This document shows positions 40,012-48,023 of a DNA stretch of 48,078 nucleotides, in pieces. Origin of the DNA: a virus; the IMG/VR virus record IMGVR_UViG_3300030103_001048, positions 1 to 48,078 of that record. One strand, given 5' to 3'. Every line of letters starts with the position of its first letter. Positions within the stretch are counted from its first letter, which is position 1. The translations under genes were made by a program, and so were the position numbers. The notes below the pieces were generated by a model that was given only the letters and a program-made list of their open reading frames with translations, did no database searches and was not told the DNA's origin.

Positions 40012-41274
40012 TTATGCGAACTGCGTCTGACTAGCTAGAACTGTGAAGGTTGCATCCGCTGTTTTAATGATCGTAAACGTATATACATCTAAGCTTGATG
40101 CGTTACCCGCGCTTGGCGCTGTTCCACCAGACCACTTAGGCGTGACCGTCGAACCATCGACTTGATAAGCATTCAGGTAATAAGCTGAACCACCTTGAGC
40201 CATTACAAGAGTACAAGTCATACTTTGACCTGTGTCCATGGTGTTGTTTAGCGTAGTAGAACTATCCCCACGGAAGTTAATTGTACGGTTTGCTGACTGG
40301 TTTGCCGTGTAGTTTTGAATTGCTTGTTCCGCCATGTTAAAGTTAATCGTGCCAGTTGTAGAAGTAGCTGCGGATACTTTTTCTTTAACTTCCTCAATGT
40401 CCAACGGACCATCAACAGTAACGCCGTCAGTGAGTGCAACGCCTGTTATGTCTACACCTGTTGCGCTTGTGGCAATTTTAGCAGAGTTATCGTGGTACAA
40501 AGTTACTGCGCCGTCAGGTATAGCAACAGCCATATCTTCACCAGTAGATTTTTGAATTTTAATAGCAGCGCCATTTGATTGTATCAATAAATCACCAGTA
40601 CCACCCTCATAAATCTTACTATCTGATCCATCATGATAAATTTGTAGATCAGAATCCGCACCAAACCTAAGTATTTCACTATCAGGGAACTTAACATCGC
40701 CATTCGCATCAGCCGTAACTGTCTTAGATGCCTGAACAGTACCCAACGTCGTAACGTCGTTGTAGTTCAACTCAGCCGCTGTTGCCGTTACACCAAGGTT
40801 TGTCAACGCTGTCGCTGCACTTGCCAAATCAGATAAGTTGTTTGATGCTATTAGTGCGCCAAAGTTAGATGAAATATCTATCACAGCGGCACCAGATCCG
40901 GCACCATCACAGTAAATCATAGCTGTTTTGCCATTCAATACACTTACATTGGCACCAGAACCTTGTGAAAAGGTTGCAGTCTGACCAGAAGCATTTCTAA
41001 CAACATACATTCTTTTCGCGTCATTAGGCGCAATCGTAATAGTATTTGTTCCAGAAGGAGAACCTCCCAGATTTAAAACATGAAACTGACCATCAGAAGC
41101 AGAACCATCTGAGGTTGTTAATGTGTGCGTCGTACCTGAAAGAGTAATATCTCCCACACCCACTGCTAAACGGTCAATAATATCAAAGTTAGTATTTGTG
41201 GACGTGCCCCATGTACCAGACTCGTCTCCTGTGGCGATCTTTTTAATACCGCCGTTTGTTGTATAAGTAGCCAT
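40012..41274 (-). CDS. tail fibre protein (420 aa)
   Basis: Begins MATYTTNGGIKKIATGDESG followed by TWGTSTNTNFDIIDRLAVGV, the common N-terminal attachment motif of marine phage fibres. Central beta repeats (DGTVTLYHDNSAKIATSATG-like; ILRFGADSDLQIYHDGSDSK) are fibre shaft or T4 gp10/cyanophage fibre-like. The C-terminus YQVDGSTVTPKWSGGTAPSA resembles fibre tip domains. Host-recognition role by family. Confidence 0.75.
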   Translation of the reverse strand: MATYTTNGGIKKIATGDESGTWGTSTNTNFDIIDRLAVGVGDITLSGTTHTLTTSDGSASDGQFHVLNLGGSPSGTNTITIAPNDAKRMYVVRNASGQTATFSQGSGANVSVLNGKTAMIYCDGAGSGAAVIDISSNFGALIASNNLSDLASAATALTNLGVTATAAELNYNDVTTLGTVQASKTVTADANGDVKFPDSEILRFGADSDLQIYHDGSDSKIYEGGTGDLLIQSNGAAIKIQKSTGEDMAVAIPDGAVTLYHDNSAKIATSATGVDITGVALTDGVTVDGPLDIEEVKEKVSAATSTTGTINFNMAEQAIQNYTANQSANRTINFRGDSSTTLNNTMDTGQSMTCTLVMAQGGSAYYLNAYQVDGSTVTPKWSGGTAPSAGNASSLDVYTFTIIKTADATFTVLASQTQFA

Positions 41275-41284
41275 ATCGTTTCCT

Positions 41285-42160
41285 TTACGCTGCTATTTCT
41301 GTCCAAACGACGGTTGCGTCTGGATCGATCCTATCCCAAACTAACACAGAACCGACTTCTCCGCTAGTCCCTAGTCCAGTGACGCTTACACTCGCATCAC
41401 CACTCACCGCAGGCACCGTAACTTGGCCTGTTGCGGAAAGCCCAGTCAAGTTTACTTTTGCAATACCCTTGGCTGTAACTGTTCCGACTTGTCCTACTGG
41501 AGCAATGCCTGTCACATTGACATTGGCATCACCCGTCATTGTTATAGAGCCTACAGAGGCTGTGACCCCAGGACCTGTAACATTCGCATCAACACCTGTT
41601 CCAGTCGTTATAGAAACAGTGCCAACATTTCCAGTAGCTGCAATACCTGTTGTTGGTACGTCAACACCACCAACATAACTAAGTTGACCAACTTGCCCTG
41701 TCGCAGCAAGGCTTTGACTTACGCCCCAACCTGCTTCGCCCCAACCTGCACGACCCCAACCATCAAACCTAACAATGGTTCCAGAACCAACACCTGGAGT
41801 AAGAGTGCCAACCTGACCTGTGGCTTCTAAACCTGTTGGCGGAACATCGGCTCCTGCTTCCGCTGTAACTGAACCAACACTTGCCGTAGCCGAAACACCC
41901 GTGACTGAATATTTCACAACTACGTTTACTGTGCCTACATTACTTGTAAGTTCTGGTGAAACAGAATTTCCCCATGAACCTGTACCCCAAGTGCCGCCAC
42001 CCCAGTAACCTGCGACTGAAGCCGTTGCACCTTGACCTTCGACTACAGTAACTGAGCCAACTTGCCCTGTCGCAGATGGAACAGAGTTAGCTACTCCAAA
42101 ACTGCCACTACTCCACGTTCCTCGGCCCCAACCTTCAAAGATTACTGTGACGTTGGTCAT
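41285..42160 (-). CDS. repeat-rich beta virion protein (291 aa)
   Basis: About ten repeats of the pattern TGxxATGQVGTVTxxxxAxVxVTG run through the protein, with Trp/Gly insertions (GWGRGTWS; GYWGGGTWGTGSWG; GWGRAGWGEAGWG). A beta-solenoid or Ig-like string is likely. Between the tail fibre and a small virion protein, so probably a fibre or capsid decoration. No enzymatic motif. Confidence 0.65.
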   Translation of the reverse strand: MTNVTVIFEGWGRGTWSSGSFGVANSVPSATGQVGSVTVVEGQGATASVAGYWGGGTWGTGSWGNSVSPELTSNVGTVNVVVKYSVTGVSATASVGSVTAEAGADVPPTGLEATGQVGTLTPGVGSGTIVRFDGWGRAGWGEAGWGVSQSLAATGQVGQLSYVGGVDVPTTGIAATGNVGTVSITTGTGVDANVTGPGVTASVGSITMTGDANVNVTGIAPVGQVGTVTAKGIAKVNLTGLSATGQVTVPAVSGDASVSVTGLGTSGEVGSVLVWDRIDPDATVVWTEIAA

Positions 42161-42175
42161 AAAATTGTCCTAGCT

Positions 42176-42349
42176 CTATTCTGGACGAGGTTCACCTCGA
42201 TACCCTGCATTATAGGCGTCTAGTTGAGCTTCCGTAGTTATGTTAGTCCATGGAAGTAGATCATATGGACCTATAGGGTTACCATTAGCCGCGTCATATA
42301 CCCCTTGATCGTAGGGATCTGTAGGAAGTGTTTCATCTGATTCCGACAT
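42176..42349 (-). CDS. small late protein (57 aa)
   Basis: ATG at 42349 preceded by aagagg. Acidic, Pro/Tyr/Asn-rich product (TDPYDQGVYDAANGNPIGPY then LPWTNITTEAQLDAYNAG) with no obvious fold. Fits exactly into the gap between the two flanking late genes, which supports it. Function unknown, probably virion. Confidence 0.55.
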   Translation of the reverse strand: MSESDETLPTDPYDQGVYDAANGNPIGPYDLLPWTNITTEAQLDAYNAGYRGEPRPE

Positions 42350-42363
42350 GTGAACCTCTTTAT

Positions 42364-42810
42364 TTAGGCGATACGAATAATTGCGTTGGAGGCGTCCGCA
42401 GCGGGAAATACGATTTGAAAGTCGCCAGATGTTGAGGTTTTGTTAGAACCAAAATCTAAGACAACAACCGTATCTGTTGTTCCAGAACCACCTGCTGTTT
42501 GCGTGTTATAAATTAATGCACCACGAGCAGTAATTGTTGCCGATGTAAACGTAATGTCATCAAAGTCTGTAAACGCTGTGGTTCCAGAGGTTGATGGAGT
42601 CACGTTTGTTAATACACCGCCTCCCGCAGAATACGAACCAGACGCCGAAACTTCGTTAGAAGTCGTATACGCCGTTGTCGCCGCAGTAAATGTAGCACTG
42701 TTGTCGTACAACGCGATCTTAAATTGATCGTTTCCGTTTGTAAAATCGTGACTTCCTGTAAGCAATTCCTGCTTAAAAGACGTACACATGAAGTTTCCGC
42801 TGAAAGCCAT
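42364..42810 (-). CDS. beta-rich virion protein (148 aa)
   Basis: MAFSGNFMCTSFKQELLTGS then FKIALYDNSATFTAATTAYT are typical of a small structural protein widespread in marine phages. All-beta composition with Thr/Ser/Ala. Too short for a standard HK97 major capsid protein; a decoration or tail role is more likely. Strong ribosome binding site ggag. Confidence 0.65.
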   Translation of the reverse strand: MAFSGNFMCTSFKQELLTGSHDFTNGNDQFKIALYDNSATFTAATTAYTTSNEVSASGSYSAGGGVLTNVTPSTSGTTAFTDFDDITFTSATITARGALIYNTQTAGGSGTTDTVVVLDFGSNKTSTSGDFQIVFPAADASNAIIRIA

Positions 42811-42811
42811 T

Positions 42812-43111
42812 TTAAAGTCTCCTTATAAGTTCAGCCAGTTGAGGATGTCCCGCATCTTTTAGTGCATTATACACAGTTGTGCGGTCACTGTGAATAGCCT
42901 GTCTCATGTAAAATGCAACGAGCTTTTCGATGTGCTTTGAGTAAGCACGAGCTTGGTCCCTAATACCTGGATGAGTATTATCGGAGACCGATACTAATTT
43001 TTCTACACAACGCTCTGCAAGTTCATCAGGAGTAAAACCTCGATTCTCTGTTGTGTTTACCTCTACCACTGATTCATGTTGTGGTACACTTACATCTATT
43101 TTAAACATCAT
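42812..43111 (-). CDS. late helical protein (99 aa)
   Basis: Begins with two Met codons; the start overlaps the stop of the gp4-like gene. Short beta start (FKIDVSVPQHESVVEVNTTE), then helices (PDELAERCVEKLVSVSD; IEKLVAFYMRQAIHSDRTT). Recurs in marine phage late regions. Function unknown. Confidence 0.6.
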   Translation of the reverse strand: MMFKIDVSVPQHESVVEVNTTENRGFTPDELAERCVEKLVSVSDNTHPGIRDQARAYSKHIEKLVAFYMRQAIHSDRTTVYNALKDAGHPQLAELIRRL

Positions 43112-43758
43112 GTTTTCTCCCTAAGAACTTTACCACGTCTATATTCATCAGTGGTTTCTTTTGCTTCACCCAATTGTTTTAGGCCAAGTAAAGATTCTTG
43201 AAATCGTTTATTATACATTGTCATAACGTCCTGTTCACCCTTCATATAGATGTACGACTCTACTAACGCCCCATAAAGAAGAGTCATTTCGGCGTTTTCA
43301 CTCAACCATGTTATTCCGCTATCGGACAACTCTGTCAAACTTTGAGGTCTATAATAATAATGAAGTTCAGAAGCGTAGGCACTGTTAGGCGTAGGCGCAA
43401 CTATGAAATTATCTACATCAAATATAGCATAGTATTGAGGTTCTCCTGTCGTGGTTTCATCAGGAGTATACATCTGCAAAAAACTTACATCTTTAAACTC
43501 CATGAACTCTTTGTCTCCATTAGTTTTAATAAAGGCCATAGAAAACGGAGCAAGAAAGTCGGAAGGACATGGTAAATACTTTTTACCAGAAATAAAATTT
43601 GTGGTCGCATTTTTACGAAATAAACTTAATTGCACATTTTTTAAAATACGTTCCTCTGCTATCCGTATAAACAATGGAATATTCGTCACAAAAGACGTTT
43701 CGTCATTTTCTGTATAGTCTTGTATAGCTGTTTTTAATTGTCCGTATGTAAAGCTCAT
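43108..43758 (-). CDS. head-tail adaptor-like protein (216 aa)
   Basis: MSFTYGQLKTAIQDYTENDE, then NIPLFIRIAEERILKNVQL, LPCPSDFLAPFSMAF and LHYYYRPQSLTEL are the pattern of small marine podovirus adaptor/tail accessory proteins (P22 gp4-like organisation, like the gene at 44821-45486). Ring-forming connector beneath the portal is the likely role. Confidence 0.65.
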   Translation of the reverse strand: MSFTYGQLKTAIQDYTENDETSFVTNIPLFIRIAEERILKNVQLSLFRKNATTNFISGKKYLPCPSDFLAPFSMAFIKTNGDKEFMEFKDVSFLQMYTPDETTTGEPQYYAIFDVDNFIVAPTPNSAYASELHYYYRPQSLTELSDSGITWLSENAEMTLLYGALVESYIYMKGEQDVMTMYNKRFQESLLGLKQLGEAKETTDEYRRGKVLREKT

Positions 43759-43762
43759 TTCG

Positions 43763-44413
43763 TCACACTATTGTTATGTTTCCTACCATAGCACTATGAT
43801 TGGTGCATTGATACACTAGAGATGTGTCACTAGGTTCATGTGGCACAATAAACTGTGTCAATCCTGTTGTTGAGTTATAATTTTCTGTCACACCTGTCGT
43901 AAAAGCAGAGCCGCCATTAGATGTTCTAATCTGCAAAGGATGACTTCCTACGTTTGCTGTGTTGTCTATAAGATAAGTATGACCTTTATAGAAAGTAAAG
44001 TTTGGGTTGTTTCCAGAAGTAGCGCCAGGGCCAGTAAAAGTGTACGCCGAAGAACCATTTGTTCCCGCTGTATACTTTGTTACAGGGCCAGTTGTTTCAT
44101 CATTAAGTCGAATCCACACTCCTCCGTGCGCAAAATACAAACCCCCAGTTGCATGAACGTGGGCTACCGCACCATGATATGTAGAAGCACTTGGAAGATC
44201 ACTTAAAGCTGCGTAGTAAAAAACAATTTTGTTTGCACCAGAACTAACGTCCAGTAGTCCATTTGAGTCTATGATATCTGTTAAGGTTGTACCATTACCT
44301 AAAGCTGCATAAACTTCATTAAAGTTGTCGTTAATCTTATCGGCACCTACACGAAGAGTATCACCAGTTCCGTCATTTGCAGAAGAACCTATACCTACTG
44401 TTTGTTTTGCCAT
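43763..44413 (-). CDS. fibre-type virion protein with cupredoxin-like C-terminus (216 aa)
   Basis: N-terminus IGSSANDGTGDTLRVGADKI then NDNFNEVYAALG is a common phage fibre/baseplate attachment motif. The C-terminal 100 residues (FTFYKGHTYLIDN; SHPLQIRTSNGG; FIVPHEPSDTSLVYQCTNHS; MVGNITI) follow the cupredoxin strand order with potential type-1 copper ligands: His in SHPLQI, Cys and His in QCTNH, and Met in SAM. Copper binding is inference. Role likely in adsorption or stability. Confidence 0.65.
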   Translation of the reverse strand: MAKQTVGIGSSANDGTGDTLRVGADKINDNFNEVYAALGNGTTLTDIIDSNGLLDVSSGANKIVFYYAALSDLPSASTYHGAVAHVHATGGLYFAHGGVWIRLNDETTGPVTKYTAGTNGSSAYTFTGPGATSGNNPNFTFYKGHTYLIDNTANVGSHPLQIRTSNGGSAFTTGVTENYNSTTGLTQFIVPHEPSDTSLVYQCTNHSAMVGNITIV

Positions 44414-44416
44414 GTC

Positions 44417-44821
44417 TTATCCCTCATCGAATGTATCTGTTGTTGAGTCTAAAGTAATAGACGTGCTATCAAATCTCGGTGCTTGTGTAGTTGGTGTAGA
44501 AATAACTATAGAAACTGTTCCAACTCCACTTTCTGCAACTAAATTATTCGGGGGTGTTATACCCGGTATATCTCTAAAACCAACAGGATTAAAACCATGT
44601 TGAATAGCTCTCTGTTCTGGTAACTCTGTCTCTGGTCTGGGACCACGTAGTGCCTGTGGATCTGGAAACGCTCTTGGTGGAAATAGTTGTGGATGCTTTG
44701 GCTCAAACTCATCAGGACCGACCTTTGCGCCAGTCCATTCTGTCTTCATCTCACGAAGACGGTAACGGCGACCTGACCGATCAGATATACCATAAGCATG
44801 TTTACCACTGGCGTATGCCAT
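44417..44821 (-). CDS. virion-associated protein (134 aa)
   Basis: MAYASGKHAYGISDRSGRRY, then LREMKTEWTGAKVGPDEFEP and KHPQLFPPR closely resemble a small protein found in many marine cyanophages and pelagic phages (Gly/Tyr start, DRSG, KHPQLFP). The second half is Thr/Ser/Asp-rich beta. Its start overlaps the previous gene's stop by one base. Structural role presumed. Confidence 0.7.
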   Translation of the reverse strand: MAYASGKHAYGISDRSGRRYRLREMKTEWTGAKVGPDEFEPKHPQLFPPRAFPDPQALRGPRPETELPEQRAIQHGFNPVGFRDIPGITPPNNLVAESGVGTVSIVISTPTTQAPRFDSTSITLDSTTDTFDEG

Positions 44822-45486
44822 TAGACCCTCAGATAACTCAAGCTAGGCTGCAACTTCAAAGGTGTTCGACCTTGATCCTCGTCCGCTGCACGTTGGAACT
44901 CTTCTTCATAAACTGATTTTAACATCTGAATACGATCTGGTGCTCGTTTCATAGACATGTAGTATGCTAACCCCGCCACCATACAAGGAAAAAAACGAAA
45001 AGGCATATCAGTAGTATTAACAAGAGTGTCTGCATCTTCTATCCTGCGTACATAATAATAACGGACCTGGTCCGTAGAGTTTTCAGGAGTAGACCATAGG
45101 TACATTACAGGAGTGATCTGCCTATCTAAATAATACTGACTAGGTCTACCCTGAGTTGATTTATTTGGAAGTGTTGCATAGTCGCTACGACTTATTCTCT
45201 GAACTTCAAAGTCTGTGCTGTTACGTCTAATCACAACATCTAATACATCAACCACATCAGCAGCTAAACTATAAGAAGACGTTCCTTGAGTGACCGTAAA
45301 GTTTGCTTCTTTTACTGTCCACAAGTTAAGACCTCGATTAGCCCAGTCTGCAAACATCAGGTTCATAGACCTACGTGCCGTCTTAGCATCGTAGCCTGTG
45401 CGAACCTCTAATCCGCATCTTTCATATGCCTCTTCGATTACCTCTGCTACATCGAGGTTGAAGTCTCTTGATCCTGATGTTGTCAT
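44821..45486 (-). CDS. P22 gp4-like tail accessory protein (221 aa)
   Basis: VIEEAYERCGLEVRTGYDAK, then RSMNLMFADWANRGLNLW, SRSDYATLPNKSTQGRPSQ and PVMYLWSTPENS match the family of P22 tail accessory factor gp4/head-completion adaptor (helical start, LWxxTP beta middle, helical end). It would bind under the portal and receive the gp10-like hub. Full length. Confidence 0.8.
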   Translation of the reverse strand: MTTSGSRDFNLDVAEVIEEAYERCGLEVRTGYDAKTARRSMNLMFADWANRGLNLWTVKEANFTVTQGTSSYSLAADVVDVLDVVIRRNSTDFEVQRISRSDYATLPNKSTQGRPSQYYLDRQITPVMYLWSTPENSTDQVRYYYVRRIEDADTLVNTTDMPFRFFPCMVAGLAYYMSMKRAPDRIQMLKSVYEEEFQRAADEDQGRTPLKLQPSLSYLRV

Positions 45487-45490
45487 AGCA

Positions 45491-45649
45491 TCAACTCATA
45501 TGTGGTTTCTGGTTCGTCTTAACTACGACTGCACCACCGTTTTTATACCCTATGTTATCCAATGCCTTTTGAGCATTAGGATTTGTTTTGGCCTGCTCTC
45601 TCAATGCTTTTATTCCTTCATTGGGAGCTTTCTTCTCAGAGTTATCCAT
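45491..45649 (-). CDS. small late protein (52 aa)
   Basis: Start at 45649: aggagg lies 6 nt upstream, and codons further upstream would contain the site. Helical N-terminal half (EKKAPNEGIKALREQAKTN) and GYKNGGAVVVK, a KNGG motif also seen in other small late proteins of this genome (46334-46624, 47301-47570). Virion-associated by context. Confidence 0.55.
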   Translation of the reverse strand: MDNSEKKAPNEGIKALREQAKTNPNAQKALDNIGYKNGGAVVVKTNQKPHMS

Positions 45650-46328
45650 CGTCATCCTCCTGATTATAAAGGTTATCAAACACTCTATTCACATCTAGTG
45701 TATAGTCTAAATCACTTTTTGAATAGTGTATATGTTGTGAAGGTCTGAAGTCTGGTGCACCCTCACCCACTGCAAACCAAGCAGGATGTGTCACCCTCAC
45801 TCGATTATTTGGTAACGCTACTATGTTCCCTGTCCACTCTCCTGCGTCCAACAACTGCATCACATGGCTTTGTTTGTGTTGTGCCGGATCATCTGCAATC
45901 TCGCTGTTGGTGTAGTCTACAGTGAACAAATATTTAGCGGGAAACATCTCGCCATTTATTTTAGCTAACCAAGGACATGGTGTAGCTCTGTCTAGTGTAT
46001 ATACTGCATGATGATGTGAAGAGCAGTCCCAAGGCTGCGCATCATGTGTTGCCATGGGTTCAGGCCACTCTTCGAGTGGGATGTCTGCAACCAGTGCCGT
46101 GATAGGCATTCTTGCCCACATCGCACCACCGTGAACGGTATCCTCTTCTTCATCTTCAGCTTCACAACCAGTAAAGATAACTTGAAAACTAAGAGACCGA
46201 TTTGGAATTGTGGTTACAGCAACAACCATAGCATGCAAAAATTCGCCGTGATACTGTTCATGATTATGAGTGTATTCACGACGAACCCATGCTTTGAAAT
46301 AAGGGATGTTACTTTGTAAATATGACAT
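45642..46328 (-). CDS. conserved marine-phage protein (228 aa)
   Basis: MSYLQSNIPYFKAWVRREYT, then QPWDCSSHHHAVYTLDRATP, AKYLFTVDYTNSEIADDPAQ and GEGAPDFRPSQHIHYSKSDL are highly characteristic of a protein shared by many marine phages and of unknown function. Rich in His and Trp; clusters HHH and HIH could bind metal. Located among virion genes. Overlaps the next gene by 8 nt. Confidence 0.75.
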   Translation of the reverse strand: MSYLQSNIPYFKAWVRREYTHNHEQYHGEFLHAMVVAVTTIPNRSLSFQVIFTGCEAEDEEEDTVHGGAMWARMPITALVADIPLEEWPEPMATHDAQPWDCSSHHHAVYTLDRATPCPWLAKINGEMFPAKYLFTVDYTNSEIADDPAQHKQSHVMQLLDAGEWTGNIVALPNNRVRVTHPAWFAVGEGAPDFRPSQHIHYSKSDLDYTLDVNRVFDNLYNQEDDDG

Positions 46329-46333
46329 TTGGC

Positions 46334-46624
46334 TTAGAAGATTCCTTTGAATCCTGAGCCTGAAACCTGCGCTCCACCAACTCTACCGCCTTTAGCCATT
46401 CCCTTGGGCTTGACCTTACCGCCATTCTTCATCCCTTTGGGCTTGACCTTACCGCCATTCTTCATCCCTTTGGGCTTGACCTTGCCACCGTTTTTCATCC
46501 CCTTGGGCTTGACCTTACCGCCATTCTTCATTCCCTTGGGCTTGACCTTACCGCCATTCTTCATTCCCTTGGGTTTTACTTTGCCACCGTTACGATAGCC
46601 TTTCTTCTTCTTTTTCATAGCCAT
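46334..46624 (-). CDS. basic repeat protein (96 aa)
   Basis: Start at 46624 (aaggag upstream; an upstream in-frame ATG would include the site). After MAMKKKKKGYRNGG there are six copies of the 11-residue repeat GGKVKPKGMKN, then GGRVGGAQVSGSGFKG. Very basic and probably disordered, presumably binding DNA or packaged in the capsid. The underlying DNA is a 33-bp tandem repeat whose copy number could change by slippage. Confidence 0.7.
   Translation of the reverse strand: MAMKKKKKGYRNGGKVKPKGMKNGGKVKPKGMKNGGKVKPKGMKNGGKVKPKGMKNGGKVKPKGMKNGGKVKPKGMAKGGRVGGAQVSGSGFKGIF
46396..46593. repeat. 33-bp tandem repeat (six copies)
   Basis: Six near-identical 33-bp units encoding GGKVKPKGMKN. Differences are mostly synonymous (ttgggc/ttgggt, accgcc/gccacc), so the protein repeat is older than the last expansion. 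Lies wholly inside the 46334-46624 gene. Confidence 0.8.
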
Positions 46625-46637
46625 GTGAGTTCTCCTT

Positions 46638-47021
46638 TCAAAACTGTCTAACGGCACCTTTAGTTCTTTTACGACGATCAGGCATAATCGCCCCGCAACC
46701 TTTAGCCACTGCTGTACCTTTTTTTGATTTACCTCTAAAAGGTCTTTTTGGCTTAGTTGTTTTTATTTCCCCTCCATTTTTTAAGTTTTTAACTTCTGCT
46801 TTTTTGGTGTTTTTAACGACTGTTTTTCCTTTTGCTCCAGCTTTTTTCTTTTTCTTTGCAGTCGCAGCTCTATCTTTTTTAGAAAGAGAACGTGCCTTAG
46901 ACCTTGGAAGGCATCTGTCAGGGTTCTTCTTATCTTTTGAAGTACCGCAGGGACCTTTAATCTCACCATCGGTTCCTATCCTTACCCAATCTTGTTTCAA
47001 CCATTTTTTAAGTTCACCCAT
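46638..47021 (-). CDS. DUF5872-like basic protein (127 aa)
   Basis: ATG at 47021 overlaps the end of the previous gene (8 nt). LKKWLKQDWVRIGTDGEIKG then PCGTSKDKKNPDRCLPRSKA and RSLSKKDRAATAKKKKKAG follow the pattern of the DUF5872 family of marine phages (W-x-x-I-G, CG, CLP-x-x-KA-x-x-L). Lys/Arg-rich C-terminal half. Possible DNA-binding virion protein. Function not established. Confidence 0.65.
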   Translation of the reverse strand: MGELKKWLKQDWVRIGTDGEIKGPCGTSKDKKNPDRCLPRSKARSLSKKDRAATAKKKKKAGAKGKTVVKNTKKAEVKNLKNGGEIKTTKPKRPFRGKSKKGTAVAKGCGAIMPDRRKRTKGAVRQF

Positions 47022-47301
47022 TAGATTTACCGCGCTTTTTTCTAATTGCTTCTTTACCCTTTTTAGCAATTTGAGCTTGTTTTAGTTTTCCCGCTACCTT
47101 TGCTCTTTGTTCTAAAACTGTCAATATTTGTATCTTTCTAGCAAAAGGCTTCTTTATTCTTTTTACTTTTGCGACTGTATCTCTGGCATCTTTTTCTGTC
47201 GCATATTTTATAGAAACAGTGTCTTTAGGATTTTCATCCGTATAAAGCCTACGTCCACTTTTTCTAGGCTTTTTACCAGTCCCCTTTTTAGGATCAGCCA
47301 T
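47014..47301 (-). CDS. basic late protein (95 aa)
   Basis: MADPKKGTGKKPRKSGRRLY then TDENPKDTVSIKYATEKDAR resemble small cyanophage proteins with the KKPxGSGRRLYTDE motif; the second half is Lys-rich helical. Its start overlaps the next upstream stop by one base. Probably virion-associated or DNA-binding. Confidence 0.65.
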   Translation of the reverse strand: MADPKKGTGKKPRKSGRRLYTDENPKDTVSIKYATEKDARDTVAKVKRIKKPFARKIQILTVLEQRAKVAGKLKQAQIAKKGKEAIRKKRGKSNG

Positions 47302-47570
47302 TACCTACCCTTACGTTTACCACCCTTTGATTTTTTAGCATAATTTGGATCCTTACAATATTTGGAGGCGGCTAGATTTGCATAAGCTGAAGGATATGTA
47401 TCAAAGGTTCTTTTTGCCCAAGCTTTACCCTCTGGACATATCTTACTACCTTTAGATTTAGCAGAAACTTTTCCACCATTCTTGTAGTAAGTTAAACCTT
47501 TCGGAGTTCTCTTACTCTTTTGAGGCGGCTTGGAAATCTGCTGTCGCATCTGTGCCCTGGACATTGCCAT
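47301..47570 (-). CDS. basic late protein with CPEGKAWAKR motif (89 aa)
   Basis: Contains ICPEGKAWAKRTFDTYPSAY then ANLAASKYCKDPNYAKKSKG, a motif shared with many small cyanophage proteins. Two Cys flank the conserved core. Basic ends. It overlaps the GTG-start gene upstream by 59 bp. Function unknown; late expression and charge suggest a capsid or DNA-binding role. Confidence 0.65.
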   Translation of the reverse strand: MAMSRAQMRQQISKPPQKSKRTPKGLTYYKNGGKVSAKSKGSKICPEGKAWAKRTFDTYPSAYANLAASKYCKDPNYAKKSKGGKRKGR

Positions 47571-47748
47571 ATCTTATCTCCATTTGCGTTTTCATAAAAT
47601 CAATTTGTGAGGCCATGACCTCTGTTCGTTTATCTACAGCGATTAGAGTCTTCGTTACCCAATCAGCCCAACTATAACCAACACCCCCAACACCAAGGAT
47701 GAAAGCTGTTACAACAGTTATCGTTACTTGTTTGTTCAACACTTCCAC
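47512..47748 (-). CDS. small membrane protein (78 aa, GTG start)
   Basis: GTG start preceded by aaaggt. One N-terminal transmembrane helix (TVVTAFILGVGGVGYSWADW), then a helical region (VDKRTEVMASQIDFMKTQM). The single-helix topology plus coiled coil is like small holin or i-spanin proteins of marine phages, but no lysis gene neighbour is recognised. Overlaps the following gene by 59 bp and the preceding by 13 bp. Confidence 0.55.
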   Translation of the reverse strand: MEVLNKQVTITVVTAFILGVGGVGYSWADWVTKTLIAVDKRTEVMASQIDFMKTQMEIRYGNVQGTDATADFQAASKE

Positions 47749-48023
47749 CTTTTTCTAGCTTGTCTCAATCTTGAGTTTGGATCTTTAGCTGCTTTAGGAA
47801 ATTTCTTCATTTGACCCGCAGATCGAGCACAAAAAGACTTGCGTCTCTTTGCATCTTTACTTCCCTTTTTTACTTTACCAGTTACAGCCGTTTTTAATTT
47901 AGATCCTGGGTTCTTACGACGGTATGCTTTTACACCCGCTTCAGTCATTCCCGCCCCTTTTTTTGTGGGGCGGAAATTTTTCTTGTTTCTTTTTGGCATC
48001 TTATCGCGTTTACGCTCTGCCAT
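47736..48023 (-). CDS. DUF6321-like basic protein (95 aa)
   Basis: Start ATG 48023; an upstream in-frame TTG at 48056 is possible. KKGAGMTEAGVKAYRRKNPG then SKLKTAVTGKVKKGSKDAK and RRKSFCARSAGQMKKF match the DUF6321 pattern (KGAGxTxAGxxAYxRxNxGSxL ... KRRKSFCARxxG). Very basic. The family is widespread in marine phages; function unknown. First late gene seen at the right edge of the window. Confidence 0.75.
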   Translation of the reverse strand: MAERKRDKMPKRNKKNFRPTKKGAGMTEAGVKAYRRKNPGSKLKTAVTGKVKKGSKDAKRRKSFCARSAGQMKKFPKAAKDPNSRLRQARKRWKC

